Shown: positions 43,294 through 52,310 of the stretch, in pieces | Position numbering within the stretch: the stretch's first letter is position 1 | How the letters are laid out: each line of letters begins with the position of its first letter | From: Paenibacillus sp. 1001270B_150601_E10 | Lineage (GTDB): Bacteria; Bacillota; Bacilli; Paenibacillales; Paenibacillaceae | Length of the DNA: 64,000 nt | Direction of reading: 5' to 3' | Assembly (NCBI RefSeq): GCF_015558675.1 | Contig: NZ_JADMOL010000008.1 | Location: 31,918 to 95,917 of the forward strand | Position numbers and translations under genes: made by a program | The notes under the pieces: generated by a model | What the model was told of the DNA's origin: nothing | The model's input: the letters and a program-made list of their open reading frames with translations, nothing else | The model's database searches: none

Positions 43294-43499
43294 AAGCTGT
43301 TCCTCCAAAATTCTTATTCAAGTTCTACTAGTAATCGTTGTCGTTGACAAGCAAACTTTTATGCAAAAGAGATGCTAATATTGTATCATGTCTTTGAACA
43401 GTGTTTACAGAACACGCTTTGGGGCAGTTTTTATTTATGTATTCTGTACAAAGCAGCTCCCACATTCATGTTTTACAGACATACATAGGAGGGTTCCAC

Positions 43500-44456
43500 A
43501 TGGGACATCATCACGATCATTCGCATAGTCATCATGATCATTCGCATGGTCATCATGATCATGCTCACGGCATATCGAGGCAAGGGAATCGCAAAGGCCT
43601 GCTCATTGCTTTTTTGATTACCGTAACCATTATGGTACTCGAATTTGCGGGAGGGCTGATCACGAACAGCCTCGCCTTACTGTCCGACAGCGGCCACATG
43701 TTGAGCGATGCCAGCTCACTCCTGCTCAGCTTAATCGCCGTGTCATTCGCGGCCAGACCGCCTTCGTCGAATAAAACCTATGGTTACTACCGGTTTGAGA
43801 TCTTAGCCGCCTTTATCAACGGGATTACCTTATTCGTAGTCGCAGGCTATATAATTTATGAAGCCATAGAACGCTTCGTTGATCCACCGAAGGTCGCTAG
43901 CGGAACGATGATGATCATCGCTGTCATTGGCTTGCTCGCCAATCTGTTAAGTGCTTGGAGTCTGATGCGCAAAGGAAATGTTGAAGACAACATTAATGTT
44001 AAAAGTGCCTATTTGCATGTCATTGGGGATGCATTAGGCTCCGTTGGTGCCATCATTGCAGGTCTCCTCATGCTCTTATTCGGATGGTATATTGCAGATC
44101 CTATTATCAGTGTGGTCGTAGCACTGCTGATCCTGAAAAGTGCGTGGGGCGTGCTCCAGCAATCCACTCATATTCTGATGGAAGGGACGCCTGTCGGAAT
44201 GAATCAAGCGGATATTCAAAAGTCACTTCGAGCCATTGCAGGAGTTGTCGATGTTCATGATCTGCATATATGGAGCATTACCTCGAATATGGATTCATTC
44301 AGCTGCCATATCGTGATTGAGGATACCGCTGACAGCCAAACCGTGCTTCAGGAAGCTATCCTCATGATGGCTGAACAATATCATATTGAACATACAACCA
44401 TACAGGTGGAAACTTCGCGTATTCATCATGAGTCGCTTCATGAGATAAAAGGATAG
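43500..44456 (+). CDS. Cation diffusion facilitator (CzcD/ZitB-like)
   Basis: 318 residues. A His-rich cytosolic N-terminus (residues 2-24, about thirteen His alternating with Asp/Ser) is followed by six membrane helices with both metal-site motifs: SDSGHMLSDASSL in helix 2 and HVIGDALGSVG in helix 5. The C-terminal ferredoxin-like domain (VVDVHDLHIWSITSNMDSFS, CHIVIEDT) is complete. Likely exports Zn2+, Co2+ or Cd2+ by proton antiport; HxxxD in both helices favours zinc. Start 43500 after GGAGGGTTCCAC; a longer frame from 43401 has no site. Confidence 0.92.
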   Translation: MGHHHDHSHSHHDHSHGHHDHAHGISRQGNRKGLLIAFLITVTIMVLEFAGGLITNSLALLSDSGHMLSDASSLLLSLIAVSFAARPPSSNKTYGYYRFEILAAFINGITLFVVAGYIIYEAIERFVDPPKVASGTMMIIAVIGLLANLLSAWSLMRKGNVEDNINVKSAYLHVIGDALGSVGAIIAGLLMLLFGWYIADPIISVVVALLILKSAWGVLQQSTHILMEGTPVGMNQADIQKSLRAIAGVVDVHDLHIWSITSNMDSFSCHIVIEDTADSQTVLQEAILMMAEQYHIEHTTIQVETSRIHHESLHEIKG

Positions 44457-44477
44457 GGGGACATGTCCCTATCCTTT
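44448..44477 (+). terminator. Terminator overlapping the CDF stop codon
   Basis: Eleven-pair perfect stem AAAGGATAGGG/CCCTATCCTTT (44448-44458 with 44467-44477), eight-base loop, then ATCTTTATTG. The stop codon TAG lies in the left arm. Confidence 0.8.
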
Positions 44478-44487
44478 ATCTTTATTG

Positions 44488-44837
44488 TCACTTATTCATT
44501 TGCTCCAGCATGTCCTTAAGCATATCCTCTGTCAGCGCTCCTCCACTGAACGTCAGCAGATTGCGAAGTGGAAGATCGCGCATCATCGCTTTAAGCAGCG
44601 ATAAATAATTCGCATGCTGAACCGAAGCAGCAACCTTATCCTATGTAATCCGCTCATACAAAGGAGTGAATATATAGTTTTTACACGCTGCAATTATATT
44701 GGACACGCGACCTGTATACAAATCACTCATCGTATAGGCAGCTTCAGGATGCAGTCCGCCTTCAACCGCGGCCCTCGCCGCTATTGCCTTCATGATAACC
44801 AGTAATATCAATATGGAGATAACAATGAAGAGCAGCT
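44488..44837 (-). pseudogene. Remnant of an unidentified gene downstream of gerC
   Basis: One frame over the whole interval, interrupted by TAG at 44641: first a hydrophobic stretch and KAIAARAAVEGGLHPEAAYT, MSDLYTGRVSNIIAACKNYI, then after the stop DKVAASVQHANYLSLLKAMM, RDLPLRNLLTFSGGALTEDM, LKDMLEQMNK and a TGA near 44488. Both halves look protein-like but may come from different genes joined by deletion; the first recalls a segment seen in AraC-type regulators, the second the C-terminus of a larger enzyme. No start codon or ribosome site. This is the only content of the gap between the CDF and gerC genes. Confidence 0.45.
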
Positions 44838-44840
44838 TTA

Positions 44841-45926
44841 TTATTTGATTTCTCCAGTTCCCTCCAACGTAACCTTAACATTCACTCGAAATTCCAGCTT
44901 TGGATAAATCTTTGTCCAATTGATCCAATCCTGATGCCCTTCATGCCTAGTCGCGATATAACGAAGACCGAAGCCGAGCGGATCAAGTTGATGCTCTTTC
45001 AACTTCGTTAACAGCTGTAGAATGGAGCGCTTCATGGTTCTCTCTGCAGCCTCTTCAATCTGCGACCAATTTTCCCTAAATTGAATATCCTCAGACTCCT
45101 CCGCGATCCCTTTTAACTTCATATCAAGCTGCAGATAGGGCCTTTCTTCTTCCGGCGTGACGATCTTATATCGATAGTTTAATTGCTGCACGGATAGCGA
45201 ATACTGCATATTTTCTTCCTCCACCTGCAACTCGAATCCCGGCTTCTTGGTTAGCAAATGCTTGAAGATGCGTGTCTCATTAGGTTCTAGGATCAGCTTC
45301 ACTTTCTCCTTGTCAAATAATGCGACGCGATTGATCTCATACGTATCTCCACGCACCTTTATGATGGGCATAAAGGGATCTTTGCCTCGCTCAAGGATAC
45401 GCTCATAAAAATCATATAAGTATTCTGTAGTAATAAACGACGATTCCGTTCCTTCATGACCAAAGCTCAGTATAAGAGAATTCCCCGCCAGTCGCTCTGA
45501 TTTCTGCGTAAGAGATAGGATTTCTTTAGCCGTTGGTTGGCCAAGCGCCACATATTCAATCCGCTGTATCCCTCTACGTCGCACAAACCAATCGATATTT
45601 TTCGAAATGTTCTCTTGTGCTAGCGACTCGCCTATAACGGTAATCTTGGCATGGCCCATATCCAAGTACTTATCCACATCAGAACGCATCAGCTCAATAG
45701 CCTCTGAAATACTGTCTGCCTCATAACTGATCAGTTGAAAATTGGATTGCCCTGGGCTTACAACCACAGTGGGAATAATCAGCTTCAGGGTGACATTATA
45801 TTTTTTATGCTCACCTTTATCGACACCAATCGCAACGACAAGGAATCGCTTGTCAATATCTTTAAAGCCGCAGCCTGAAAGACTGAGAATGATCGCTGCG
45901 AGTAGAACTACACATAACTTTCTCAT
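44841..45926 (-). CDS. Ger(x)C family spore germination lipoprotein
   Basis: 361 residues. Lipoprotein signal AAIILSLSGCG (Cys near 19), then the three GerAC domains: FLVVAIGVDKGEHKKYNVTL, SISEAIELMRSDVDKYLDMG, HAKITVIGESLAQENISKNI, and the C-terminal QLDPLGFGLRYIATRHEGHQ, DWINWTKIYPKLEFRVNVKV. It is the C subunit of a germinant receptor in the spore inner membrane. It overlaps the B gene by ATGA (45926-45923), closing an A-B-C operon. Confidence 0.93.
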   Translation of the reverse strand: MRKLCVVLLAAIILSLSGCGFKDIDKRFLVVAIGVDKGEHKKYNVTLKLIIPTVVVSPGQSNFQLISYEADSISEAIELMRSDVDKYLDMGHAKITVIGESLAQENISKNIDWFVRRRGIQRIEYVALGQPTAKEILSLTQKSERLAGNSLILSFGHEGTESSFITTEYLYDFYERILERGKDPFMPIIKVRGDTYEINRVALFDKEKVKLILEPNETRIFKHLLTKKPGFELQVEEENMQYSLSVQQLNYRYKIVTPEEERPYLQLDMKLKGIAEESEDIQFRENWSQIEEAAERTMKRSILQLLTKLKEHQLDPLGFGLRYIATRHEGHQDWINWTKIYPKLEFRVNVKVTLEGTGEIK

Positions 45927-47008
45927 GGATCCATTCGTCTCCTTGTACTAAATAGAACAACCAGCAGCACGAGAATGATCTCCAATACAAATAGAGCAGT
46001 CAGCCAATTCATGCTATAGGCGAAAACTTGGCGATCGCTTGCAATCAGCCCAAATGCAAATGAAGCAGCAGCCACCATTAGAAGAAGGATGGCACGAAAT
46101 TTGTCATCTCCCCTTTTTATGTGCAATCCCCGTGTTACCCATTCCGTTGCCGCATGCCAACTCATAGAGATGAACATTAAAGATATGATCATGTACGCCG
46201 TAAGATACAAGAATACGCCACGCTCAATAATTCCGAACTTCATTTGAAGCGAATCCGCCGTGCTCATCCATATGAAATTGTATCGATCGATCGCTTGAGT
46301 GCCATGAATGCCAAAAGGAATAAAGAAAAAACCACAAAAGATGATCATACCGACTAAAGGAATCAACCAGACTTCACTCATCCTGCTTGAAGTGGATAAT
46401 TCATATTCCTTAAAGATGGAAAGCGAGATCACTCCCATAAACAAATAGCTTCCAAATACGATAAGCTTCAAGGAAGGTTGCATCCATACGTAGTCTGTCA
46501 TCGTTAGGACTGCATCCCAATCAAACAAGTCATTTCTAAGTCCCTTATACCAAAGAAACAACACGAGGGGGATACATACCACAAGCCATATTTCAATCCC
46601 GTTTAACAGTGAAGAAGTATGCCTTAAAGCAGTCCAGCTTACCGTAAGCAAGAAGCAAATAAACAGCACGCGAATATCCATGTTCGGATTAATGAATCGC
46701 ATCGTAACCGAAGAAATCGAGATCAAGACAAAAGTCCCGCCTGCATACCAGATCAACCCTGTTCCTAAAAAGAGCGGTATCCTCATCCAAGCAGGCAGAT
46801 GCTGTTCCAAAATATCAAGCAGCGTAAAACCTTTGAACTTTCTCATTCTCCAAAGATAAAGGGCGCTCACAAATGAACCAAACAGCAGCGCAATCCCGAT
46901 CGCTGGCAGTGCACCTTGGTATCTTCCTTCAATGAACAATCGAGGCAGATAAATAATGGGACACACGAGTGTGCAGGTTATGATCAGCACCAATCGATAG
47001 TGATTCAT
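45923..47008 (-). CDS. GerB-type spore germination permease
   Basis: 361 residues with ten hydrophobic segments, an amino acid-polyamine-organocation-like (spore permease) protein. LIITCTLVCPIIYLPRLFIE at the start, GFTLLDILEQHLPAWMRIPL in the loop typical of GerB, and VTRGLHIKRGDDKFRAILLL near the end. B subunits determine or help determine the germinant recognised. ATGA overlap with the A gene (47008-47005) and with the C gene. Confidence 0.92.
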   Translation of the reverse strand: MNHYRLVLIITCTLVCPIIYLPRLFIEGRYQGALPAIGIALLFGSFVSALYLWRMRKFKGFTLLDILEQHLPAWMRIPLFLGTGLIWYAGGTFVLISISSVTMRFINPNMDIRVLFICFLLTVSWTALRHTSSLLNGIEIWLVVCIPLVLFLWYKGLRNDLFDWDAVLTMTDYVWMQPSLKLIVFGSYLFMGVISLSIFKEYELSTSSRMSEVWLIPLVGMIIFCGFFFIPFGIHGTQAIDRYNFIWMSTADSLQMKFGIIERGVFLYLTAYMIISLMFISMSWHAATEWVTRGLHIKRGDDKFRAILLLMVAAASFAFGLIASDRQVFAYSMNWLTALFVLEIILVLLVVLFSTRRRMDP

Positions 47009-48354
47009 GATGACTCCCTTTGCTTATAGCCTGTTACGTTTTTCTCTCCAGCAAATATTCGAAAGTAAGGCACCTCGTAGCTTCGTATGCTGGCCAGATA
47101 CATGATGAAGCAGAATAGCCCTGCAATGATCCCCGTAATGCCAAACAGCATGGCAAACAAAATAAACGGATACTTAACGGTTCGCATCGCAAAGCCCATT
47201 GCATTGATAGGAATGACAAAATTAACGATCGCTACGGCCGACGTCACGATGATCATGATGCTGCTTACCAATCCAGCCTGCTGAGCCGCTTGTCCCAATA
47301 TTAACCCGCCAACAGTGGTCGCTGTCTGACCAATATACTTAGGTAGCCGAATGCTTGCTTCGATTAAGGTTTCAATAATAAACAGCATGATAAACACTTC
47401 TACAAAAGAAGGATACGGCACGGTCGCGCGACTCCCTGCAATCGAAACAGCAAGCTGCACTCGAAAAATTTCCGGGTTATAAGAGACGATTGCAATATAC
47501 AGAGCAGGCAGGGTGATCATGATTAACAATGCCACATAACGAAGGACGATAACACTTCGCGTAACCCAATAAGACTGATATTGATCATCCACCGCGGATA
47601 TAAAGTCATAGAAGACCGCTGGCGCAATCAAAGCGAATGGTACACCTTGAATAAGCAGCACGACTTTACCTTGAGCAAGATTAAATACGATGCGATCTGG
47701 CCGCTCCGTATTAAGCATGATGGGGAACAAACGATACTTTCTCTTGGTCATTAGCGCTTCCAATTGTCCGAGTGATTGAACGATATCTGCTCGAACCTCG
47801 TCTAACTGCTGATTAATCTGCTTGAGCAGAGAATCGCTGACTTTCTTCTTATCATAAAGAAGAATCAACTTCGTCTTCGAAACTTCCCCTACTATACGTT
47901 CCTTCGTCACCAGATTCTCTGTCGGATAACGAAAGCGGATGAGATTGAGGTTAGATTGAAGATTCTCCGTGAGACTATAATGTGCGCCCTGAATCGTTGC
48001 TTCGACTGTTGCCTCTCGTACCTGATTCGTTAGTATTTTAGCAGCTGAGCAAGCAAATACCCGATTGTCATAGAAGATGATGAGGTAGCCAAGCAGCAGC
48101 TTCTCGACCACTCGGTTCAGATCGGTTATTTCGTCACACTGCAATTCTGCTGTAAGCACACTTATAAAAGATACCCCTTCAGGATTCCTCGTAAATGGAC
48201 CGGAGATTCTCTCACGAATAATCGTGATATCACATAAAGATTCAAAATAGTACACAAACAGCTCTTGGCTGCCATGCTGCAGTCTTTCTGACTTGAAATC
48301 ATGAGACTTCGTAGGTTCCTTTAGTGTTCGTGAAAGTTCTCCAATCGTGATCAC
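47005..48354 (-). CDS. GerA-type spore germination protein A subunit
   Basis: 449 residues, shorter than typical GerA (about 480-550) because the N-terminal hydrophilic part is compact. Soluble domain to about 235, then five membrane segments: RYVALLIMITLPALYIAIVS, the loop ATVPYPSFVEVFIMLFIIET, LIEASIRLPKYIGQTATTVG, GLILGQAAQQAGLVSSIMII and two more. The P-F/S-x-E and LPxxIGQTxxxVGGLxxGQAA motifs are the family core. GTG start with AAAGGAGAATATCGC. First gene of the A-B-C operon; should be made in the forespore from a sigma-G promoter. Confidence 0.93.
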   Translation of the reverse strand: MITIGELSRTLKEPTKSHDFKSERLQHGSQELFVYYFESLCDITIIRERISGPFTRNPEGVSFISVLTAELQCDEITDLNRVVEKLLLGYLIIFYDNRVFACSAAKILTNQVREATVEATIQGAHYSLTENLQSNLNLIRFRYPTENLVTKERIVGEVSKTKLILLYDKKKVSDSLLKQINQQLDEVRADIVQSLGQLEALMTKRKYRLFPIMLNTERPDRIVFNLAQGKVVLLIQGVPFALIAPAVFYDFISAVDDQYQSYWVTRSVIVLRYVALLIMITLPALYIAIVSYNPEIFRVQLAVSIAGSRATVPYPSFVEVFIMLFIIETLIEASIRLPKYIGQTATTVGGLILGQAAQQAGLVSSIMIIVTSAVAIVNFVIPINAMGFAMRTVKYPFILFAMLFGITGIIAGLFCFIMYLASIRSYEVPYFRIFAGEKNVTGYKQRESS

Positions 48355-48393
48355 GCGATATTCTCCTTTGTCGGCATCATGTCGTTAGCACAC

Positions 48394-48423
48394 CATTATT
48401 CCCTATAGCATTCTTGATATTCA
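48394..48423 (-). promoter_or_regulatory. Candidate sigma-G-type promoter for the minus-strand ger operon
   Basis: On the minus strand TGAATA (48423-48418) and AATAATG (48400-48394) are 17 bases apart; the -35 fits the sigma-G pattern exactly, the -10 only partly. For the plus operon CATAATA at 48516-48522 fits the -10 pattern CATNNTA but has no good -35. Confidence 0.35.
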
Positions 48424-48542
48424 ACCTTAACAATATGACAGGGATAAGACATAGAGATCAGGTAATGAACCTGCCTCTTCTTCATTGATGAAGGATAATT
48501 GATCATTTGCAAATACATAATAAAACCATTAAAGGGGGTGAG

Positions 48543-50042
48543 ATGGTGTCACAGCAAAAACTTGTTCCTATATCCAAACAGGTCAAAAACCTTGATGAAC
48601 TCATACATTTTTTGATGGGGTCAAGTGACTATTATCATTTTTCACCGATCAACAATGAAAACTATGTTGAGATTAGCTATTACCGAACGCTTGTCAATCA
48701 AGAGAAAGTAAATCAATTCATTATTCCGGTATTTCAATATGTTGAAGACAAGATACCTGATATGAAAGAGGTTATGAACCATATCCCCTTTAATGATATT
48801 GAACTTACGACGGATCTTGAATTGATTGAGAAGAAGCTGACGGGCGGATATATTATGATTCGCCTTCGAAAGCACGTGTCGCAAGTACTGATGGTCAATG
48901 TTCGCGACAGCAAGAGCGGATACCGGCAGAGCAACGAGACAGATAACGAATTTAGTGTTATTGGCCCTAAGATCGGATTTGTGGAGAATCTAGATACGAA
49001 CGTCGGTCTGATTCGCCATAAGCTGACCGACTCCAGATTAGTGTTAAAAGAAATGACGATTGGGAACATGTCCAAGACCCGTGTTGTCTTGCTGTATCTG
49101 GAGGGAGTAACGAATCCTGACTATGTCAACACTGCAATGCAGCGCTTAAATGACTTCGACATGGATGTTGTGTTTGATAGTTCGCTCGTGGATCAGATTA
49201 TCTCTGACAATTCCAACTCCCCTTTCCCACAGTTCCTTTCCACGGAACGAGTGGACCGAGTAACCTTTGCCATAATCAATGGTCAAATTGCAATCATGGC
49301 TGATGGATCGCCTTATGTATTTACAGCCCCAACGACACTGACCGATTTTTTTATTTCGCCGGAAGATTACTTTATGCCATGGGTGGTTGGCTCTTTCTTC
49401 CGCCTTATCCGCTTGATTGGTGTAATCTTTACACTCTTTGCAAGTGCATTATATGTTGCACTCATGACCTATCACTTTGAGGTCATTCCTGACGGATTGA
49501 TCGGACCGCTCATCAGCTCTAGAGCTTTTGTTCCGTTTACACCGCTGCTTGAGGTCATCTTTCTTGAATTGACGATTGAGGTGCTGCGAGAAGCAGGTGC
49601 CAGACTGCCAACAAAGATCGGCTCTACTCTAGGAGTTGTAGGCGGTATCGTCATTGGACAAGCCGCTGTAGAAGCGGCATTAACAAGTAATATTTTGCTC
49701 ATTTTTGTTGCCTTATCAGCGCTTACGTCCTTTACGACGCCGATATTCAAGATGTCGAATACCGTACGCTTGCTTCGCTTCCCTATTATTTTTGCAGCGG
49801 CGATATGGGGAGGTTTCGGGATGGTGTTCATGTTTATTTTGCTGCTTGGCCATCTCATGAAACTGGAGTCATTAGGAAGTCCTTATCTTGCGCCATTTTA
49901 TCCCGTACGAGCTAGCAATTGGACGGATACGGTCATTCGGCCATCCTACAGATTCACCTCTAAGCGCAATGGAATTCTTCGACCTCTTCAGAATACTCGT
50001 TATATTCCGAAGAGCCGGGGGGAACAAGATCATGATGATTAG
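48543..50042 (+). CDS. GerA-type spore germination protein A subunit (second operon)
   Basis: 499 residues. Hydrophilic N-terminal domain to about 270, then membrane segments FRLIRLIGVIFTLFASALYV, the loop ISSRAFVPFTPLLEVIFLEL, REAGARLPTKIGSTLGVVGG, IVIGQAAVEAALTSNILLIF and a last pair before a basic tail. Overall architecture as in GerKA/GerBA, but only moderately similar to the A subunit at 47005. Start 48543 (AAGGGGGTGAG upstream). It overlaps the next gene (C subunit) by 11 bases. Divergent from the first operon across 188 bases. Confidence 0.93.
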   Translation: MVSQQKLVPISKQVKNLDELIHFLMGSSDYYHFSPINNENYVEISYYRTLVNQEKVNQFIIPVFQYVEDKIPDMKEVMNHIPFNDIELTTDLELIEKKLTGGYIMIRLRKHVSQVLMVNVRDSKSGYRQSNETDNEFSVIGPKIGFVENLDTNVGLIRHKLTDSRLVLKEMTIGNMSKTRVVLLYLEGVTNPDYVNTAMQRLNDFDMDVVFDSSLVDQIISDNSNSPFPQFLSTERVDRVTFAIINGQIAIMADGSPYVFTAPTTLTDFFISPEDYFMPWVVGSFFRLIRLIGVIFTLFASALYVALMTYHFEVIPDGLIGPLISSRAFVPFTPLLEVIFLELTIEVLREAGARLPTKIGSTLGVVGGIVIGQAAVEAALTSNILLIFVALSALTSFTTPIFKMSNTVRLLRFPIIFAAAIWGGFGMVFMFILLLGHLMKLESLGSPYLAPFYPVRASNWTDTVIRPSYRFTSKRNGILRPLQNTRYIPKSRGEQDHDD

Positions 50043-51126
50043 CGTTCGTTTGGGCTTAAGCATAGGGATGGTCCTCGTCCTTCTTGTGACAGGCTGCACA
50101 CATGAAAATATCGTGGATGAGGTTCAAATCATAAGTGTTCTCGGGTTTGATAAAACGGATAGAAACTATCACGGCATATCGATGTTCCCAGATTATAAGG
50201 AATCCGAAGAAGGTGTAAATAAACTGCTTGAAGCGGAAGGCAGAAGAGCACGAATGATCTTAGCCAAGATGAGTAATTCCTCATCTAGACCCGTGTCTAT
50301 CGCAAAGATGAAGGTCATGATTATAGGTGAAGCATTGGCGAGAGAAGGTATTAATCAATTCTCAGAGACGTTGTGCATTGATCCCAAGGTAAGCAGCAAC
50401 GTGTATATGGTTGTAAGTGAGGCACCACTTAAACAGATCTTTCAGTCGGTCCAACAGAAGAATCCTGCTCATCTTGATGATTTATTTAATCAGACGATGG
50501 AAAATGGAAATATCCCAAGCTCCAACATGCACCTCTACTTGAAAAGTTATTTTTCTCAAGGACAGGATATTGCCTTACCCCTTGTCAATATCGGTACTCA
50601 GAACCGTGTCACTCTCGTTGGCAACGGTATTTTTCAAAAAGATCAACTGAAGATGAAAATAGACTTCATTGAAACCTTTTTGCTTAAGCTAATGCTCGGC
50701 GAAAATATCTATGGAGTGTATCCGGCTGAGATCAGCCAAAGAGATGGCTCAACGGAGATTGTATTCCGCTGTTTTTCTGGAAAACTGAAAAGGAAATATT
50801 TTTCCAATCGTCATATACAATTCAACCTATCCATTAGAGGTTTCTTTCAAGACTATCCGGTCAATATGAACTCAGGTGACAACGACTACTTGATCAAGGA
50901 ATTGGAGCAGGATTTGGAAGAAAAGCTTGGTAACCTTATCGCCAAATTCCAGCAAGCGCAGCTTGATCCCATCGGGATTGGGAAATATGTTAAGCAGCAT
51001 CAGCGCAAATGGAAACAGCAAGCCTTCTACGAAACGGTATACCCTAAAATGAAAGTAGATGTCAACGTAAAGGTCAATTTGCAGGAGAGCGATCTATCAG
51101 GAAAGAACATAGAGACTGGGGAGTGA
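50032..51126 (+). CDS. Ger(x)C family spore germination lipoprotein (second operon)
   Basis: 364 residues. Signal GMVLVLLVTGCTHEN with the lipobox Cys near 21. Domains follow the GerAC scheme: VQIISVLGFDKTDRNYHGIS, RPVSIAKMKVMIIGEALARE, DPIGIGKYVKQHQRKWKQQA and FYETVYPKMKVDVNVKVNLQ. Two ATGs (50032, 50035) follow GGGGGG with suitable spacing; the gene begins inside the A gene. Here C is the second gene, before B, unlike in the minus-strand operon. Confidence 0.92.
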   Translation: MMISVRLGLSIGMVLVLLVTGCTHENIVDEVQIISVLGFDKTDRNYHGISMFPDYKESEEGVNKLLEAEGRRARMILAKMSNSSSRPVSIAKMKVMIIGEALAREGINQFSETLCIDPKVSSNVYMVVSEAPLKQIFQSVQQKNPAHLDDLFNQTMENGNIPSSNMHLYLKSYFSQGQDIALPLVNIGTQNRVTLVGNGIFQKDQLKMKIDFIETFLLKLMLGENIYGVYPAEISQRDGSTEIVFRCFSGKLKRKYFSNRHIQFNLSIRGFFQDYPVNMNSGDNDYLIKELEQDLEEKLGNLIAKFQQAQLDPIGIGKYVKQHQRKWKQQAFYETVYPKMKVDVNVKVNLQESDLSGKNIETGE

Positions 51127-51130
51127 CATC

Positions 51131-52246
51131 ATGCGGTATACAATGGACAATTCCAAAACGATTTATCCTCTCCTTCTTTTTTTCCTTGTCCATAGTTCAC
51201 AAACAGGCGTAGGATTACTCAACTTCAGTACGGCACTCATGCAGGGAGCAGAGCAGGATTCTTGGGTTGTCCTGCTTCTTGGCGGAGGAATATATGTGTT
51301 GGTCTTCCTCATGTGCTATTACCTGGTTAGTCAAGCCCCAAAGGGAGATATTATGTCCCTGCACCGAGAATTGTTTGGGAAGGCACTTGGCAGATTATTT
51401 AATTGCCTGCTTTATGTCTATTTCATTTTATTGGCTGTACTTGTACTTAGAACCTATGTCAATGTGCTGCTCATCTGGGTATTTCCTCATACACCGATTT
51501 GGGTGTGGTGCTTGCTCCTCGTTCTGGCAAGTACATATATGGTGGCTGGGGGCTTCCGAGTCGTGACGGGGATTAATTTTTGGGGTGTAGCTATCCCCAC
51601 CTTTCTCATTTTCATTTTCTTCTACCCGTTCAAGTACAGCCATTTGGCCGAGCTTCTACCGATGTTCAATCATAGTCTTCATGACTATATCACGTCATTG
51701 AAGATTGCAATCTCACTATTTGCGGGGGTAGAGATTTTTTTAGTGTATGCCCCTTTCGTTGCACACAACAAGAAGAATAAGCGGTATGCATCCAGCGCCA
51801 TTCTGTATTCCATGCTGCTGTATTTACTCATCTTCATTTTTTCTGTTGCTTACTTTGGGGTTGATTTCCTGAGAGTGATCGAGTGGCCGACACTCAAGCT
51901 GTCAAAAACGATTCAGTTTCGATTAATAGAGCGCTTCGAATATATTTATGTATTCACGTGGCTGTTTGTCATCATCGGGCCTCTCTGTTTAGAAATATGG
52001 AGCGCAGCTCGCATATTCAGACAGGAGTTTCAAACCAAGTCCAAATCCATTATCTACATTTCAGGAGCGTTAGTGTTTGCGATCTGCGTATGGATTCGTT
52101 TTCCCGCGCAGCTTAGCATGCTTCAACATTTCATGAGCCAATTTCTCATGTACTATGATTTTATTTACTTGCCCTTTCTTTTCGTGCTCTGCTGGATTCG
52201 AAAGCGATGGGTGCAGAAGCGGCCTCAGGCGAATACAACTTCTTAG
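51131..52246 (+). CDS. GerB-type spore germination permease (second operon)
   Basis: 371 residues, ten hydrophobic segments. LLFFLVHSSQTGVGLLNFST, LHRELFGKALGRLFNCLLYV, LPMFNHSLHDYITSLKIAIS and FAGVEIFLVYAPFVAHNKKN are the typical spore permease segments (GYQ-like region in helix 1 appears as SSQTGVG). GGGGAG before the ATG, four bases after the C gene. Last gene of the A-C-B operon, closed by a terminator at 52255. Confidence 0.92.
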   Translation: MRYTMDNSKTIYPLLLFFLVHSSQTGVGLLNFSTALMQGAEQDSWVVLLLGGGIYVLVFLMCYYLVSQAPKGDIMSLHRELFGKALGRLFNCLLYVYFILLAVLVLRTYVNVLLIWVFPHTPIWVWCLLLVLASTYMVAGGFRVVTGINFWGVAIPTFLIFIFFYPFKYSHLAELLPMFNHSLHDYITSLKIAISLFAGVEIFLVYAPFVAHNKKNKRYASSAILYSMLLYLLIFIFSVAYFGVDFLRVIEWPTLKLSKTIQFRLIERFEYIYVFTWLFVIIGPLCLEIWSAARIFRQEFQTKSKSIIYISGALVFAICVWIRFPAQLSMLQHFMSQFLMYYDFIYLPFLFVLCWIRKRWVQKRPQANTTS

Positions 52247-52254
52247 CATAAAAA

Positions 52255-52296
52255 AGCCTGTCCGATGGCATCCCAATGGCTGCACACGGACAGGCT
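52255..52296. terminator. Bidirectional terminator
   Basis: Ten-pair perfect stem AGCCTGTCCG/CGGACAGGCT (52255-52264 with 52287-52296), 22-base loop that itself can pair. TTTTTT on the minus side, ATCTTCAT on plus. Between the gerB and ABC-F genes. Confidence 0.8.
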
Positions 52297-52310
52297 ATCT
52301 TCATGAGTGT

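Noticed and set aside
43501..43575. Repetitive CATCATGATCATTC-like DNA considered as a repeat element
   Set aside because: It encodes the His-rich N-terminus of the CDF protein; the repetition is explained by the amino acid bias.
49472..49858. 128-codon minus-strand frame opposite gerA
   Set aside because: Shadow of the membrane-spanning part of the GerA protein.
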